Shown: positions 45,420-56,877 of the stretch, in pieces
Layout: the number at the start of each line of letters is the position of its first letter
How positions within the stretch are numbered: the first letter of the stretch is position 1
DNA from: Atriophallophorus winterbourni
Lineage: Eukaryota > Platyhelminthes > Trematoda > Plagiorchiida > Microphallidae
Length of the DNA: 64,000 bases
Reading direction: 5' to 3'
NCBI GenBank assembly: GCA_013407085.1
Contig: JACCGJ010001824.1
Location: forward strand, 1-64,000
Position numbers and translations under genes: made by a program
The notes under the pieces: generated by a model
What the model was told of the DNA's origin: nothing
What the model saw: only the letters and a program-made list of their open reading frames with translations
Database searches by the model: none

Positions 45420-45730
45420 TGAAATAATTCAGCTGGACCTGATGAAGTACATCTGAAAATTTTAAAATCGATAGGTAGTATACTAGGAGTGTTACTTTGT
45501 AGGGTTTAAAAAATTATTATGAAATAGCATCTTTCCAAATGGCTGGTAAAAGCCATTGTCGTATACATTTCAAATAAAGTTTGTGGGAAAATAATTAAAA
45601 TTTTTCGACCGGTTAGCTCGACTAGTGTTTAATGTTAAGCTTTGGAGTGACTTATTAGGGATTAGTTGCGCAGCAATGTATGTAAATTTCATTTTAAAGC
45701 ACGGTTCATCATGGCATTTTTAAATAAACA
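45420..45730 (+). pseudogene. LINE RT N-terminal fragment
   Basis: SAGPDEVHLKILKSIG near 45430 is the SAGPDxIHPxxLK motif at the start of the LINE RT domain. It is followed by worn sequence (WLVKAIVVYISNK) corresponding to WKxAxVxPIxKK. Nothing recognisable follows; the dispersed repeat at 45739 comes next. Confidence 0.6.
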
Positions 45731-45738
45731 AATAATTA

Positions 45739-45820
45739 ATTTTATTCTTGGACATCCGAAGCATGCTGAGCATGATCAATAATAGCCAAAAATATTTGTA
45801 CAATCAAATTGCTGTATGTA
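45739..45820 (+). repeat. Dispersed repeat, copy 2
   Basis: Partner of 36997-37090: ATTTTATTCTTGGACATCCG, AGCATGCTGAG and TTTGTACAATCAAATTG occur in the same order. Confidence 0.5.
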
Positions 45821-45829
45821 AAATAGCGA

Positions 45830-46335
45830 ATACTTTTTTAAGGTCACTTATGTAAGTGATCTGTTATTAGAAGATAGGTACTGGTATCACGAGAAAGGAA
45901 ACTCAATGAATTTTCCAGAAAGCTCAGAAGTTTAACAGATAATCTTCATCGAAGATACGTAATGTTCTTTGCTGTGGATTATCCTATATATTTCGTTTTA
46001 ATTGTTCAAAATACATTGGTTTATCCTGAATATGAACAGTTTTCTTGTCCGTCAACAATGGGAATTAATTGCGAGTTGAGAATTTGTGCTGGAAATACAC
46101 GAAAGCGAGTGAGTGTTCTTACGAATGTTGTGAGACTTAGTTTATTATCAATACCAAAGCATGCCATTATTATATAGATCATCAAGCAGAATATTTCGGT
46201 TGAAAAGAGCGCGTATTTTTTCTATTGTAAGTAATGAAGCCTGATGTGATTTGAATTCATGTAACTAGTATCTGAGACGCGTGGGTAGAGGTCTTCTACT
46301 TAGACATAAGTGAAGAGAAAAGCTTCCCGCTTTTT
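45830..46335. other. No gene recognised
   Basis: A frame at 45962-46177 has no known domain. Confidence 0.35.
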
Positions 46336-46339
46336 CCTA

Positions 46340-47340
46340 GTCGCAGTGACAAAAACCTGTTTACCGGATGACGGTCTGGATAACGTCTGACGTATAATAT
46401 CCCGTCGCATACGACGAGGATACAAAAGAACAGAGAACAAACATTGGCCGTGGGAGGCGCCTTATTAGAAGATATTTAATGACATAAGTTCTGGAGGCTC
46501 AGGGTAAGTATTTACAGTCCAGTACCGAATGGACAGATTAGCTTGTGGAATAAGCTGCCAGAGAACCTAATCGCTTGCTCGTCGGTCAAAGCCTTCAAAA
46601 TGTGTTTCGGATGCCACGTAGCATGATATATTTTGTCTTCTTTTCCTGAATTTGCAGTTCTCCTAACAGTGAATTTCGCATATGTTGTTCTTTTTTATTT
46701 ATATACGCATTTTACTCAAATTTAAAAAAGAAACAGAAATGCAATTATATAATGTCACGTTTCAAATGTATGTACGAATTTTTCCCTAGCAATGCTTTTC
46801 TCCGCTTGGTGAAGATAATCCCTTTCGGTTTTTTCAAAGTCGTAGCTACAAAATCCTGTGAACCGAAGGACATCTTGCTAATTACTGATGTTTCATCACT
46901 TGTCGCACATGACGAGGATACAAAATTACAAAATTAAGCTTTGGCAGTAGTAGGCAAAACTAAGAAGTTTTCCATCGACAGACATTCTTGACGCTCGATT
47001 GGCTAATCAGCTGCTTAGAGCTAACTGAATTTTCCGTTCCTATCAGTTCTATCCTTTTTGTTACTAGACGTATTCATACCATAATACAAGCAGTCATGAG
47101 ACAACATCTCTAGTATTGTGATCAAGCATAGTCACCTTATTTTGAAAAAGATATTGCTAAGCTTGAAGGTGTTCAACGCCTGACATCTTATATGACTGAG
47201 GAGCAATGAGCTAGTTTGTATGAGGAATGATTTTTGAGTCCAGATTTCTTCCCGCTGAAAAAAGAAGAAGTAAATTACTTTATTCATGTACAAACATTTT
47301 CAGCAATGATATTAATTCAACCACACAGAGAGTACTGTTT
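46340..47340 (+). mobile_element. Shuffled LINE fragments
   Basis: Pieces of LINE ORF2 in non-canonical order. An endonuclease start (VAVTKTCLPDDGLDNV) lies at 46350-46400. A C-terminal motif (RISLWNKLPENLIACSSVKA) lies at 46525-46585. A second endonuclease start (KSCEPKDILLITDVSSL) is at 46850-46905, and an RT end (SPYFEKDIAKLEGVQRLTSY) at 47130-47195. The two endonuclease pieces share the ACGAGGATACAAAA word at 46420 and 46910. At least two 5'- or 3'-deleted copies are laid end to end. Confidence 0.55.
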
Positions 47341-47369
47341 CAAAAAAGTTAGGTAAAAAATGTGGTGGA

Positions 47370-49000
47370 AATTCACACTGTCAGTCGCTTCCGTATATCA
47401 ATAAGTGACTTTCGATTGATCAACCAGATAACGGGAAAGGTAATGAGTCGAAAGAAATCATAAATTTTCAGTTCTTGAATAAAGAGCGATGTATTTACTT
47501 CGCGTAGATAAGCAGGATTTGCAAGGTATAAGTACCTCATGCAGTGGCTGTACATTATCGGAACGTACATGGAAGTATAGTTAAAGGAGCATACCTCGAA
47601 TTTATTCAGGAAAGGCAGAAATTAATTTTGCGATAACCTTAATACCTTTTTAAATCTTCAGGAAATCCTTTTCAATTAGACCAGGAAAAATTAATGGAAA
47701 TAAATAGACGAAGTAGGGAGCAGGTGTGACGGATATTGAACGCGGGCGTAGGGCATAGAAAGTTTGCCTTCGAACCTTTAGGCACTGTGCAGTCACATAA
47801 TCATTCCAGTTAAGTCTTAGTGAGAATATATCGCTCAGATACTCGAAAAAAGTCATTCTGCTAAACTCGGAGCCATTAAATAAAACCGGTGAAATTTCTT
47901 AAAGTAAGGTTTGACGTCGCCATTACATTTTGAAGGATTTACCGATCTTTCATGTAGGAGGCTATCCAGTAAAATATGTTAAGGGAGCCACCAGATTTAT
48001 ATAGATTTTTTAGTACAGAACTATTGGCAACACTGTTGAAAGCGTTAGTGTAATCAAGGAATCAAATTTGCACGGCGTTTTATTTTCAATCAAGCGAACA
48101 GGAAAGGTTGTTTGTTAGTACTGCAAGTGCGTCAAGCGTCAAACGATGTTTCGGATATGCAAAATGATGAGAAGCTCCGACCTCACAGCGCAAAACGACG
48201 CGTCAAAGCATAATAGATTCTAGCATTTTGAATGACTGCGACAAACAAGCGACGAGGCAGTACTTTCCAGGATCGATTTTGGGAATGGGAGTGATGCGTA
48301 CCAGTTTCTAACAGCCATGTAATACATATTTCTCCATGCATCTTTTGAAATAGATGAAATGGGCAGAGAAACATACGTGTGCATTTTTTTAGTAAAAGAG
48401 GAAAAGATTGTCAGATCCCGCAGTCCTTGAGCGGCTTGAAGAACGCACATGACTTCCGATGCGCTTGTGAAAGGTGTAGTTGGAAACAAAGAAGGGCTAA
48501 AATAAACTTGGTGAATGCATTGGCTTGGTAAGGGATGTAAAAGATTCATTTAAAGCATTATTATCAATGATAGTGGAGATGTATCTTCTGTCTTTTTCAC
48601 ACAATTGTGTGAGCGCGTTCAATATTAGACGACTGTTTTTTCTCATAATCGCATTCGCGTAGAACTTCCACAGACGTGGGATTTCGATCTTAATAGACAT
48701 AGACAGTTGCGAAACAATGTCTTGATGATGATTTCTCCACATTCAGTATTAGGAGGCGATTCGAATTGGTGGAGTTAAAACAATCAGGACGGAAAAATAG
48801 TTTATTTGGTACAACGAATATCAAAACAAAATTAAGGAACGAAGTTAATACCTCGCATTCATGTGAAAAGTCAATGTCCTGGAAGGTATTGAAGTAAGTT
48901 GAAAAGTGAACAATGTTCGTGAGAGACAAGAGTGGAAACATAGAAAGATTACAGTGATTGAAGTCTGCATTCATTAAAAGCAAAGGGATTTGATAATGGC
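47370..49000 (-). mobile_element. Decayed LINE reverse transcriptase
   Basis: Minus strand: VLQAAQGLRDLTIFSSFTKK near 48440-48380 corresponds to the VLxxLKxxxxxGPDGLP start of the RT, and WRNMYYMAVRNWYASLP near 48330 to LxxxLxTGxxPxxWK. The C-terminal block LNWNDYVTAQCLKVRRQTFY near 47810-47760 continues with the RSISVTPAPYFVYLFPLIFP stretch. Central RT boxes between 48200 and 47900 are barely readable. Its C-terminus differs from the CR1-like family, so it is a further LINE type. Confidence 0.6.
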
Positions 49001-49099
49001 AATTTAAATAAGAAATTCGTCAAAAAGGCCCGATAAGTGTCGGAATGACAGCTGGGGAAGACATACAGGTTTTTCAATATAAAAGATTGAAAATTCATC

Positions 49100-50625
49100 A
49101 CCGTTTAGAAACTTATTAGTACAACGCACCACACTTTAGCTAGGTGGAGGTTTATTAGGAAATGGTCACCACAGTACTGTGGCAGCTGGATAAAACTAAG
49201 TCAGCTGGCCCCGATGGTATTTATCCGGCAATTCTTCAACCACTAGCGACTATAATTATCCTAGCAATCAGCGATCGTTTTGCAGATACCTTACTCCATG
49301 GTATACTAACTGATGATTGTAAACCAGTGGCGATTGTAGCCAGGCACAAAAAGGGACCCAGTTCGAATATACGCAACTATAGAACAGTAAGCCTGACTAG
49401 CATTCTTGGCAATTGCTTCGAAGAATCCTTTGGCACCAGATATATAAACATTTGGTAACCATTTCCTTACTACTTGATGTCCAGCACGGATTCCTGAATG
49501 AAAGAAACTGCTTATCAATACTTTTGAGCTTTCTTGATGAAGTGACATTACTGATCGAAGGAGGAAAAGTAGTTGAAGTATGCTACCTTGAATTTTAGAA
49601 TTCCGTTTACTCAATAATCCATAGGTACATTGTGCACAAGCTATGGGTGTGTGGAATCACAGGTGAAGCATTCGATAATTAAACAGCTTCCTAACCACTC
49701 GCATTAACTATGTTTCAATTTAAGTTGTGTGCTCGGCGGAATCGGTGATACTTCAACGCTTAGTGCTTGGTTCACTCCTCCTTCTTGTATTAATAAACGG
49801 TATGGATGCGTGATTGAATTTACGTTGCTTCCTGTTTTCTGATATTAATACCCTAGGGTCCGAAAGTTGAGATACGCATATCTCAAATTTAGAAAAAGTA
49901 ATCAGATGGACATAGAAATAGGACATGCCACTAAAGTTGGAGAAGAGCTACGTTGTGATGACTGAATCGACGACGACACAACCAGAAGTCAGCGAAGGAA
50001 CCATTATAATAGCTGAGTCTCAGAAAGTGAAAGATCTCAGCAATACTATTACAGGAGATCTTAATGGTCTACTCAATGTGCCGAAGCAACAAACAAGGCT
50101 CCTATGGAACTGTTCAGACTACGCTCAGCGGTGTCATGCCGAAAATCTTTTACCTTTATTTCTCTATACAAGGTAGTCGTGCAACATCAATCAGAATACT
50201 GTGTTCAATCCTTGGGTACCGTACTTGAAAAAAGATATCGCATAACTCTAAAGGGTCCAGCGCCTTGCGATTAGGATGGTTGAAGGTCAAGCGGGTAAAA
50301 ACATGAGTCAAGACTCAAGGACCTCACTAAAAAGACGGCGGCTGCGAGGCAACCCAGTAGAATATTTTAGGCTTCCAAAGGGTCTCATTATGAATAATGA
50401 AGCTCGCCCCTAAAACGGCTACGAGCGGTAATTCAATGAAGCTTCTCAGGAGTAGATCCAGCTGTTGGTAAGTGATCAATATTTCAGCAATCGTGTGGTC
50501 AAATACTGGAATAAGCTCTTACATGGTATATTAAATCCCCTTACGTGGTTATCTTTAAGGGTAAATTAGACGCTAACCCTACAATATTTTCTAATATTGT
50601 CTAATAAAAACACTAAAAATCAAAC
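49100..50625 (+). mobile_element. 5'-truncated sister copy of the 55.7-59.7 kb LINE
   Basis: Homologous to 58110-59690 over its whole length. Starts near ACCGTTTAGAAACTTA and gives MVTTVLWQLDKTKSAGPDGI, TVSLTSILGNC, FLNERNCLSILLSFLDEVTL, EVCYLEF, then a worn GVPQGSVLG section and the C-terminal VEGQAGKN part. It ends in the same ATTGTCTAATAAAAA at about 50604. The A run corresponding to 58932-58935 has one more base here (near 49895), so this copy keeps the frame that the longer copy has lost at that point, although it is broken elsewhere. Classic 5' truncation by incomplete reverse transcription. Confidence 0.8.
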
Positions 50626-50629
50626 ATAT

Positions 50630-51000
50630 TCGTATTGTTCACTCACACTTTTGCATTTTATCCTAAATCGATGACCTCTCAACGTGCTAGTGAGATATAT
50701 ATCCGGAAAGAAGAGCGTGCTCAGTTCAGTTGAATTTCCACATAACGATTTGTTGCTGAGTCGCCAATCGAACGTCCACATTTCTTTTAGTATCATGCCA
50801 CAGAAAAGCGTCTACCACTTCAGAAAATATCTTCATGAATTTCTTCTGGTTTAAGAGTAATCTCGAATGCATCAGAAGATTTTCCCCAACCAACAGCTGT
50901 GGATTGAAAGAGTGCGTTCCAAAGACAACATGAAAATCTTACCACTTAATTAATTATGGATACTAATTCGGAAATAAAAAGGACACACAGAGTCCAGTCC
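50630..51000 (+). other. LINE downstream region, no gene
   Basis: GTTCACTCACACTTTTGCAT and GACCTCTCAACGTGCTAGTG (50637-50692) match 59826-59885, where a SINE separates them from the LINE. The shared stretch therefore belongs to the LINE 3' UTR or to a common flank. The rest has no feature. Confidence 0.45.
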
Positions 51001-51885
51001 CTTCGTGAGACCCCGAACGAAGTGGAACAAACAACTTATTTGAAAATAACATTCAAGTAATTTAGTAGCTTTTCACTGAATAAGTGCTTACGAACATTAA
51101 ACCTGACATTTCGCTTGTTCATTTTTAATTGTTGGCCTCGAGAACATGCATTTCACTTGGATGTACAGTACTGCAACCTGTCATGATATTTAAGGTTTCA
51201 ATCAGGTCCACAGGAAGCCGCCTTATTTTCAGTGAGAGAATATCAACACTCAGAAATCGTTTCTCATACGACCTGCATGATTACCCCTCAGTCATACGAG
51301 TAGATAGGCTGAAAAGAACTTCGAGCTTAGCAATATCTTTTTCCAAATAAGGTGACCGTGCTTGAACGCAAAACTCGAGATATGGTCTCACGAATGATTT
51401 TTACATTTGTATGATCAAAGGCGAAAAGATTCGCTCCTAGCGCGTTGTGCAGCAGCTGAACATTGATCAGTCCATTAAAAGTCCGATGAAACCTTTATAC
51501 CTAAGTCCTGAACTTTCGGCACCTGTTGGTCTCAAGTATACCATCTCGCCGAGCAAGCTCAAGCTTCTTAACGAATTGATACAAGAGATAGCGTTCAGTG
51601 AAGTTAACTGGTAGATCCCGTGTAGCATACCACTTGATGCCCTTTTCGATATACCTCAATAACATCCTTTTCATTCAGTGATTCGATATACTTGGCGTCA
51701 TCGGCAAAAATACAGCTGAGACACTTAAGCGAGGCTTCCGATTCATCGAAAATAAGGAAAAGTAGTGGTCCGAGTACTGAACCCTGTGGAACTCCGCTAA
51801 CAACTTTTACTTTCGGGAATACATAATGCCCATCCTGACACGAAAGTATATAATGCTTAAGAAGCCTATTATCCATCCACAGCTT
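51000..51885 (-). mobile_element. 5'-truncated LINE (RT centre to C-terminus)
   Basis: Minus strand: RLLKHYILSCQDGHYVFPKV, VSGVPQGSVLGPLLFLIFDE and LSCIFADDAKYIESL (catalytic FADD intact) at 51870-51660. The C-terminus follows in other frames: KSFVRPYLEFCVQARSPYLE near 51400, SYEKRFLSVDILSLKIRR near 51270, then LPVDLIETLNIMTG. Truncated at about 51885, where a LINE in the opposite orientation begins. The middle (51440-51600) is shared with the fragment at 6.7-6.86 kb. Confidence 0.75.
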
Positions 51886-51889
51886 GATC

Positions 51890-54400
51890 CCTTCCTTATT
51901 TCTTCACTTCGGCACTCTCTAAACAAACGATTTTCCCACATCCTAAGAATGGGAGGCTTCAATTGTCCTAGATTTTGTGGAGACCTTGTTTCTCAACCGT
52001 TTGCCGCTGAACTGTGTGACTTACTGGCAGACTATCCATTGTACAACCACGTTCGTGAAGCAACTCGGTTTCGGGACATGAATGCACCATCCATTCTGGA
52101 CTTTATCATCACAAATGAAGGGTTAATGATTGAGAAACTTTCCTTCACCCCTCCTCTCGGCCATAATGACCGTGTTGTTTTGACATTCACTTTCGTTACA
52201 TTCATGGACCACTTTAATGAAATCTGCCCACAAATTCGTTGGATTACCGACATTGGATTGTTCCACGAACTTGTTGCTGCCAATTCATGGGACTTCTAAA
52301 TGTCTGACAAGATCGATGTTGCTTGGACCACGTTTCTCACTCACTGGCACGATTTGCTGCGCGCTGCCGGCCACGAGAAGCCTTTTCGTCATAAGAAACC
52401 GGGCTCATTCCTTCGCAGCCGAACAAAGAAAGCCATAGAACAGTGAAACCTGGTATGGCGATCTTATCGGACAGGAAAAAACAAAAATGACTGGGGAAAC
52501 TACAGGACATTGCGAAACTATTGTACATACCTAAGCCGCCAAGACAAGACCCAATTTAAATTGCATATATCCAACAAGTTTATGAAGAACCCAAATAGCT
52601 TGTTCCACCTTGTGAACCAAAGATGCGTGGTCAAACTAGGAATTTCATCCCCAGTCAGCGCACACGGCCTCACATCGACCGCCTTAAAAGCTACAACTGT
52701 GCTGTCGCAACAATACGCTCCCATTTTTAACCCTACATATCCCGCGAAACTAACCCACTTTTATATTTTCCCTCGCGCGACGTGCAAGAGATGCCGGAAA
52801 TAAAGTTCACCCCTGAGGCAGTTCATCAGAAGATTCTGTGTCTGCGACAGTACTCCTCGTCAGGACTCGACCGCATCCATCCCAAAATCCTGAAAGTAGC
52901 CGCAGCACATACATTTCCTTTACTGGCGACTTACTTTCAACGTTGTTTGGACTCGGCTATCATTCCACAAGCCTGGAAGGAAGGTGTTGTAAGCCCTATA
53001 TTTAAAGGCGGCAGCCGGTCTGATCCTGCAAATTATCGCCCCATCGTGCTGTTATCAGTGATTTCTAAATTCATGGAGAGCATTGTCTCTGACCGCATTG
53101 TCTCGCATTTCGAAACGAATCGGATTTTAATCAAACAGCAACACGGTTTTCGGGCCAAACGTTCGTGCACCTCTAATTCGCTTCTCGCACGAGGTGAATG
53201 GACGAAATCCGTCGACGAAGGCACTGGTGTCGATGCAATATTTTTAAATTTCTCCAAGGCAATTGACCGTGTGCATCACGACATCCTTCTCCTTAAACTC
53301 GCTTTTTACGGCGTTGGATCATCCCTCGTATCATGGATGAAATACTTCCTATGCGATCGCTCTCTCTGTGTTTGTGTGCGCGACTGCTACTCAGCCCCTT
53401 TCCAATCAAGTGTGGTTTGCCGCAAGGTTCGGTTCTTGGCCCAAGACTCTTCATTATCTTCATCAACGATATCGGACAAGACATTGAATCCCCGTTCCTC
53501 CTCTTTGCTGATGATGTCAAACTTTGGCGCTCTCTTAAATCGGCTGATGATTCCCGTGTCTTACAAGACGACTTAGATCGCCTACATTGTTGGTCCTTAC
53601 GAAACTATCTTCCATTGAACGCATCAAAGTGCAGCGTTCTCCCCATCCGTCACTCAGCTTGTTTTACATACCGTTTGGGGCAAACAACACTTCAACGCGT
53701 TCGGCAAGAAAAGGATCTTGGACTTATCATTCAGCAAGACCTTGGTTGCACAGAACAATGCGAACGCGCAGCAGCTGCAGCCAACCGCAACACCGGCCTA
53801 CTTCGCCGCGCCCTCGGAAAGTTTGACCGGTTTCTCTTCCCGACTCTGTTGAACATTTACATCCGGTCACACTTGGAATACGCAGTGCAGGCTTGGCGGC
53901 CGTGGCTATGCAAGGACATGTCACTCCTCGAAAACGCCCAACGGCGTGCGACAAAGCTCGTCCGCGGTATGCGCCACTTGCCATACGAGGAGAGATTACA
54001 CCAATTAAACACACTCCGTTACGTACCGTTTTCTCCGTGGAGACATGATACTTACATACCGGATACTGAGAGACCCCTCCCATCCATGCAGCTTCCTGCT
54101 CGTCCCATCTATCAGCACAAATCTCCGAGGACATGGACTTTAACTGCTACATCAGCAAAGCCGACTTCAATGTCGCCGCAGGTTTTTCTCGGTGCGAGTC
54201 TGCAATCCAGGGAATGCTCTTTCATGCAAGCTTTTTGAATCCACTTCTTTCGGTTCCTTCAAAGGTCTCCTCGATTTCCACCTCCATGAAATCTCCCACT
54301 CCCAAGACACCAATACCCCCTCGTGGCAACGGTAAGTTCTCTTTCTGTGCCATTTGCATTTTCGTCACTACCCCTCTAACACTTCTCCAGTTTCATTGCT
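51890..54400 (+). mobile_element. CR1-like LINE (endonuclease end, RT, C-terminus)
   Basis: Starts inside the endonuclease (GGFNCPRFCGD for GDFNxP near 51955, HVREATRFRDMNAPSILDFI near 52050, PLGHNDRVVLTF for the SDH end). A linker with in-frame stops at 52298 and 52444 follows. RT from 52790: SSGLDRIHPKILKVAAAHTF, AWKEGVVSPIFKGGSRSDPA, NYRPIVLLSVISKFMES, QQHGFRAKRSCTSNSLLA and FLNFSKAIDRVHHDILLLK (the catalytic D of LDF is lost). After a frameshift near 53400 come CGLPQGSVLGPRLFIIFIND and PFLLFADDVKLWRSL. The C-terminus SHLEYAVQAWRPWLCKDMSL is well kept at 53870-53935. Same family as the copy at 60.4-62.0 kb. 5'-truncated, not active. Confidence 0.8.
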
Positions 54401-54695
54401 CTTCCAGATCCCAATATCGGAAGTCCAAGCGCACGCAGTCTCAGCTGACCCTGTTCCGGAGGATGTGGTGGGTAGCGGTGTCCCGGGTTGACGCCCCACC
54501 TGTCCAAATGCCACAAAAATCCACGGATGGTGCAGGCTAACGCGAATGTGGCTCGCTATAAGGCCTTGGAAACTCGAACATTTTACTATTCTTTTCTTTT
54601 CGATACACCGCACAATCCACCCTGCGGTTTGTACAGGCTCCCCGCTTTTTATACCGTATTAAACTATTGATTCATTGATCTATTGATCTATTGAT
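54400..54695 (+). repeat. Repeat with conserved peptide, copy 2
   Basis: Plus-strand counterpart of 44955-45345: SQYRKSKRTQSQLTLFRR, MWWVAVSRVDAPPVQMPQ, then, one frame over, VARYKALETRTFYYSFLF and VLNY. The frame change coincides with one extra A in the CCACAAAAA run near 54515. The copy ends in a tandem tail, ATTGATTCATTGATC followed by two TATTGATC units (54668-54696). Confidence 0.6.
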
Positions 54696-54759
54696 CCAGT
54701 TCCTCGGATGACCATCGATACCCATATAAACAAGTTTAGTTGCAAGTAATCTGTTGTTT

Positions 54760-54885
54760 TCCGAGTTAACCGTACAAACTGTATACTCAAAATCAATGTG
54801 CTGAGTGTCCAACCGTATGCCTTGAATGAAACTTGGGCGAGTTGTTTGCTTTTAGCCATCTTCAGCCTTGAGTAACTTGAAATTG
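54760..54885 (+). repeat. Dispersed repeat, partner at 59.93 kb
   Basis: AACTGTATACTCAAAATCAA, TGCTGAGTGTCCAACCGTAT and GCTTTTAGCCATCTTCAGCC recur at 59930-60045 in the same order and orientation. Non-coding. Confidence 0.55.
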
Positions 54886-55074
54886 CGAAGCGAAACCGCG
54901 TGATTTGAAAATAGTCCTGGGATGGGATCTGAATTCATTTGCAAATTTTGTATTTGCTGCCAATATTGTAGTTTTATTTATTATTGCACAACACAATAAA
55001 ATTGCTTCCAAAAATCACGAAGTGCTCTTTGTATAAGGATTTTGTAATTTTGGGTATTATTTTCTATTATTTTC

Positions 55075-55258
55075 TAACCTCGCCGATTCATCTCCCCCTG
55101 TATTGACTGTTATGATACATAACCACACCCTTTACTGAACTTTGGCGATTGACGCCGAACCCGCTGAACTCCACCCGACCCCCTGTACTGACTATCCTAT
55201 GGTTATATTTTAAGCTCATAGCTTTTGTACCATAATATACTATTGACTATTGATCGTC
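55075..55258 (+). mobile_element. CR1-like LINE 3' UTR, isolated
   Basis: Nearly identical to 61834-62012, the 3' UTR of the LINE there: AACCTCGCCGATTCATCTCC, TTGGCGATTGACGCCGAACC and ATATACTATTGACTATTG. Only the 3' UTR is present, so this is an extremely 5'-truncated insertion. High similarity indicates a young family. Confidence 0.7.
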
Positions 55259-55379
55259 AGTGAATGTGAAAATTCAGGTGGAATTTGCAGGCAGGTAAGT
55301 GAGTTACAAGACCAACGTGCTTCGGTGCAGCGCATAAGAAAGCATTCGAGGTCGTTTTGGTGTACCATTCGAATTTGTT

Positions 55380-55475
55380 GGACATTTTAACTTAGATTTC
55401 GTTGCCGATCACCTATTGCCATATTATTCTGTAGTTTTTTGTAAAGCTATATGCTTTTTAGACCATTAAAATTCG
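55380..55475 (+). mobile_element. LINE 3' UTR fragment
   Basis: CATATTATTCTGTAGTTTTT and AAAGCTATATGCTTTTTAGA followed by CCATTAAAATTC are the terminal block seen inverted at 25.38 and 25.95 kb and in direct orientation at 11.58 kb. Confidence 0.55.
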
Positions 55476-55701
55476 TTCCGTACCTATCTGAAATGAAGCT
55501 AGAGGTCATCAAGAATTTTTAAACTTATGTTCTCAAGTTTGTGTGTAAAGGATGTCTACCTGGTTGTATTTCCCACGCTCTTCCACATAATCTATTTCCA
55601 AATCGCTGTTCTCTGATTTTTGCTGTAAATTGTTAATCAATTTATCGCATTATATACACATCGTAACTAGAATCAACATATTCTATGACGTTTTTAAAAT
55701 T

Positions 55702-55727
55702 TATATATATATATATATATATATATT
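55702..55727. repeat. (TA)n microsatellite
   Basis: About thirteen TA units immediately upstream of the best preserved LINE. Confidence 0.9.
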
Positions 55728-55759
55728 TATTGTTATTCAAATTTTAAAAAAATCGAACT

Positions 55760-56877
55760 ATGCCTAAAGTTTCATATCCCTGCATTTCAATTGAATGTGG
55801 TAAGAAGGTTGTGAAAGGCATAGCTTGTGATGTGTGCCAGAGATGGGCGCATCCAAAATGCTCTGGCATTCTTGCCAAGCATTATGAAACTTATTGTAAA
55901 AATAGTTTCATGGAATGGGTATGTTGGGAGTGTAAGAGAAACGCCAGGGAAGTATTCCTGTGGACCTCCGCTAGTATTTTAAACAATGTTGAGGCAAATA
56001 GTAAGAGTTCTCCGTTGTCCTACGCCGAGGTCGTAAGAATAAGAACAACCCCGTGAACAAAACCCGGCCCTGCCCGCAGTACCATCAATAAGAATAAAAA
56101 AGCAACACAGGGGGGAAAAGAACCCAAAAAAAGAAAACCGTCGATAACGGTAAATGTCCGGTAATAACACAGCAAGCTAACTACGTTGCTTTAGAAAGGC
56201 AAATAAATGCCTTAGCTGAGCAAGTTAGTAAGCTTGCTGCACCCCACAAAATGGCGGAAACGAGGCCATCTCGTACTCTCCTCATACTAAATAGGGAAGA
56301 GCCGCTGATTCGCGAAAGCAAATCCCGGCGCCAAATGGACCGTTCCAGGGTTCAAGATATTTTGCGCATGGCAGGGCTAATTAACTGCCAGGTAAAAAGG
56401 GTCCATCGTGTAGGCCGGTGGAACCCAACTGTAAGTAGCGCTCGTCCGATCTTGGTAGAATTCATGAACCAGCAGGACAGGGATACGCTTCTTTTAAAAA
56501 GTGCTTACCTTGAGCGCTACACAAATGGGCGATTCAAAGTTGTCCAAGATAAGGGGCCTCAACCACATTTTCATGGAAAGCGTTCAAAACGCCCATGACT
56601 GGCTTGAAAACTCCCATAAAAGGGATCAACCTTAGCCACCATAAAATGTTTAAGTCATCTGCGGTAGTTGTCATTGAAGATGTACTCCAAAATGGGCCGC
56701 CAGTAGAATACGAGCGCATGAAAAACTCGCTTTTCAGTAAGCTTCTGAACGAGGAAAATCTATGTACAACTGCCATTAGGCCGGTGCAAGCTCGTTCGCA
56801 AGGGCAGTCTAGCCACTTATCAACTTCTCCGGTTTCAAAAAACGGGGTGCTCCCACCCCGAGTAAAGTTAGTTTAAA
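55760..56877 (+). pseudogene. ORF1 of the long CR1-like LINE (PHD-like finger)
   Basis: Starts at an ATG at 55760. Residues 8-60 hold spaced cysteines and a histidine (C-x5-C, IACDVCQRWAHPKCSGI, then VCWECK), a PHD/zinc-finger arrangement seen in ORF1 of CR1 elements. A TGA at 56054 interrupts; a lysine-rich stretch follows, then after a frame change VALERQINALAEQVSKLAA, a short coiled coil. From 56251: RTLLILNREEPLIRESKSRR, ILRMAGLINCQVKRVHRVGR and RPILVEFMNQQDRDTLLL, an ORF1 block shared by many flatworm LINEs. A last frame (56595-56876) overlaps the start of ORF2. Two or three breaks; otherwise well preserved. ORF1 proteins of this class bind the element RNA (family knowledge). Confidence 0.7.
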
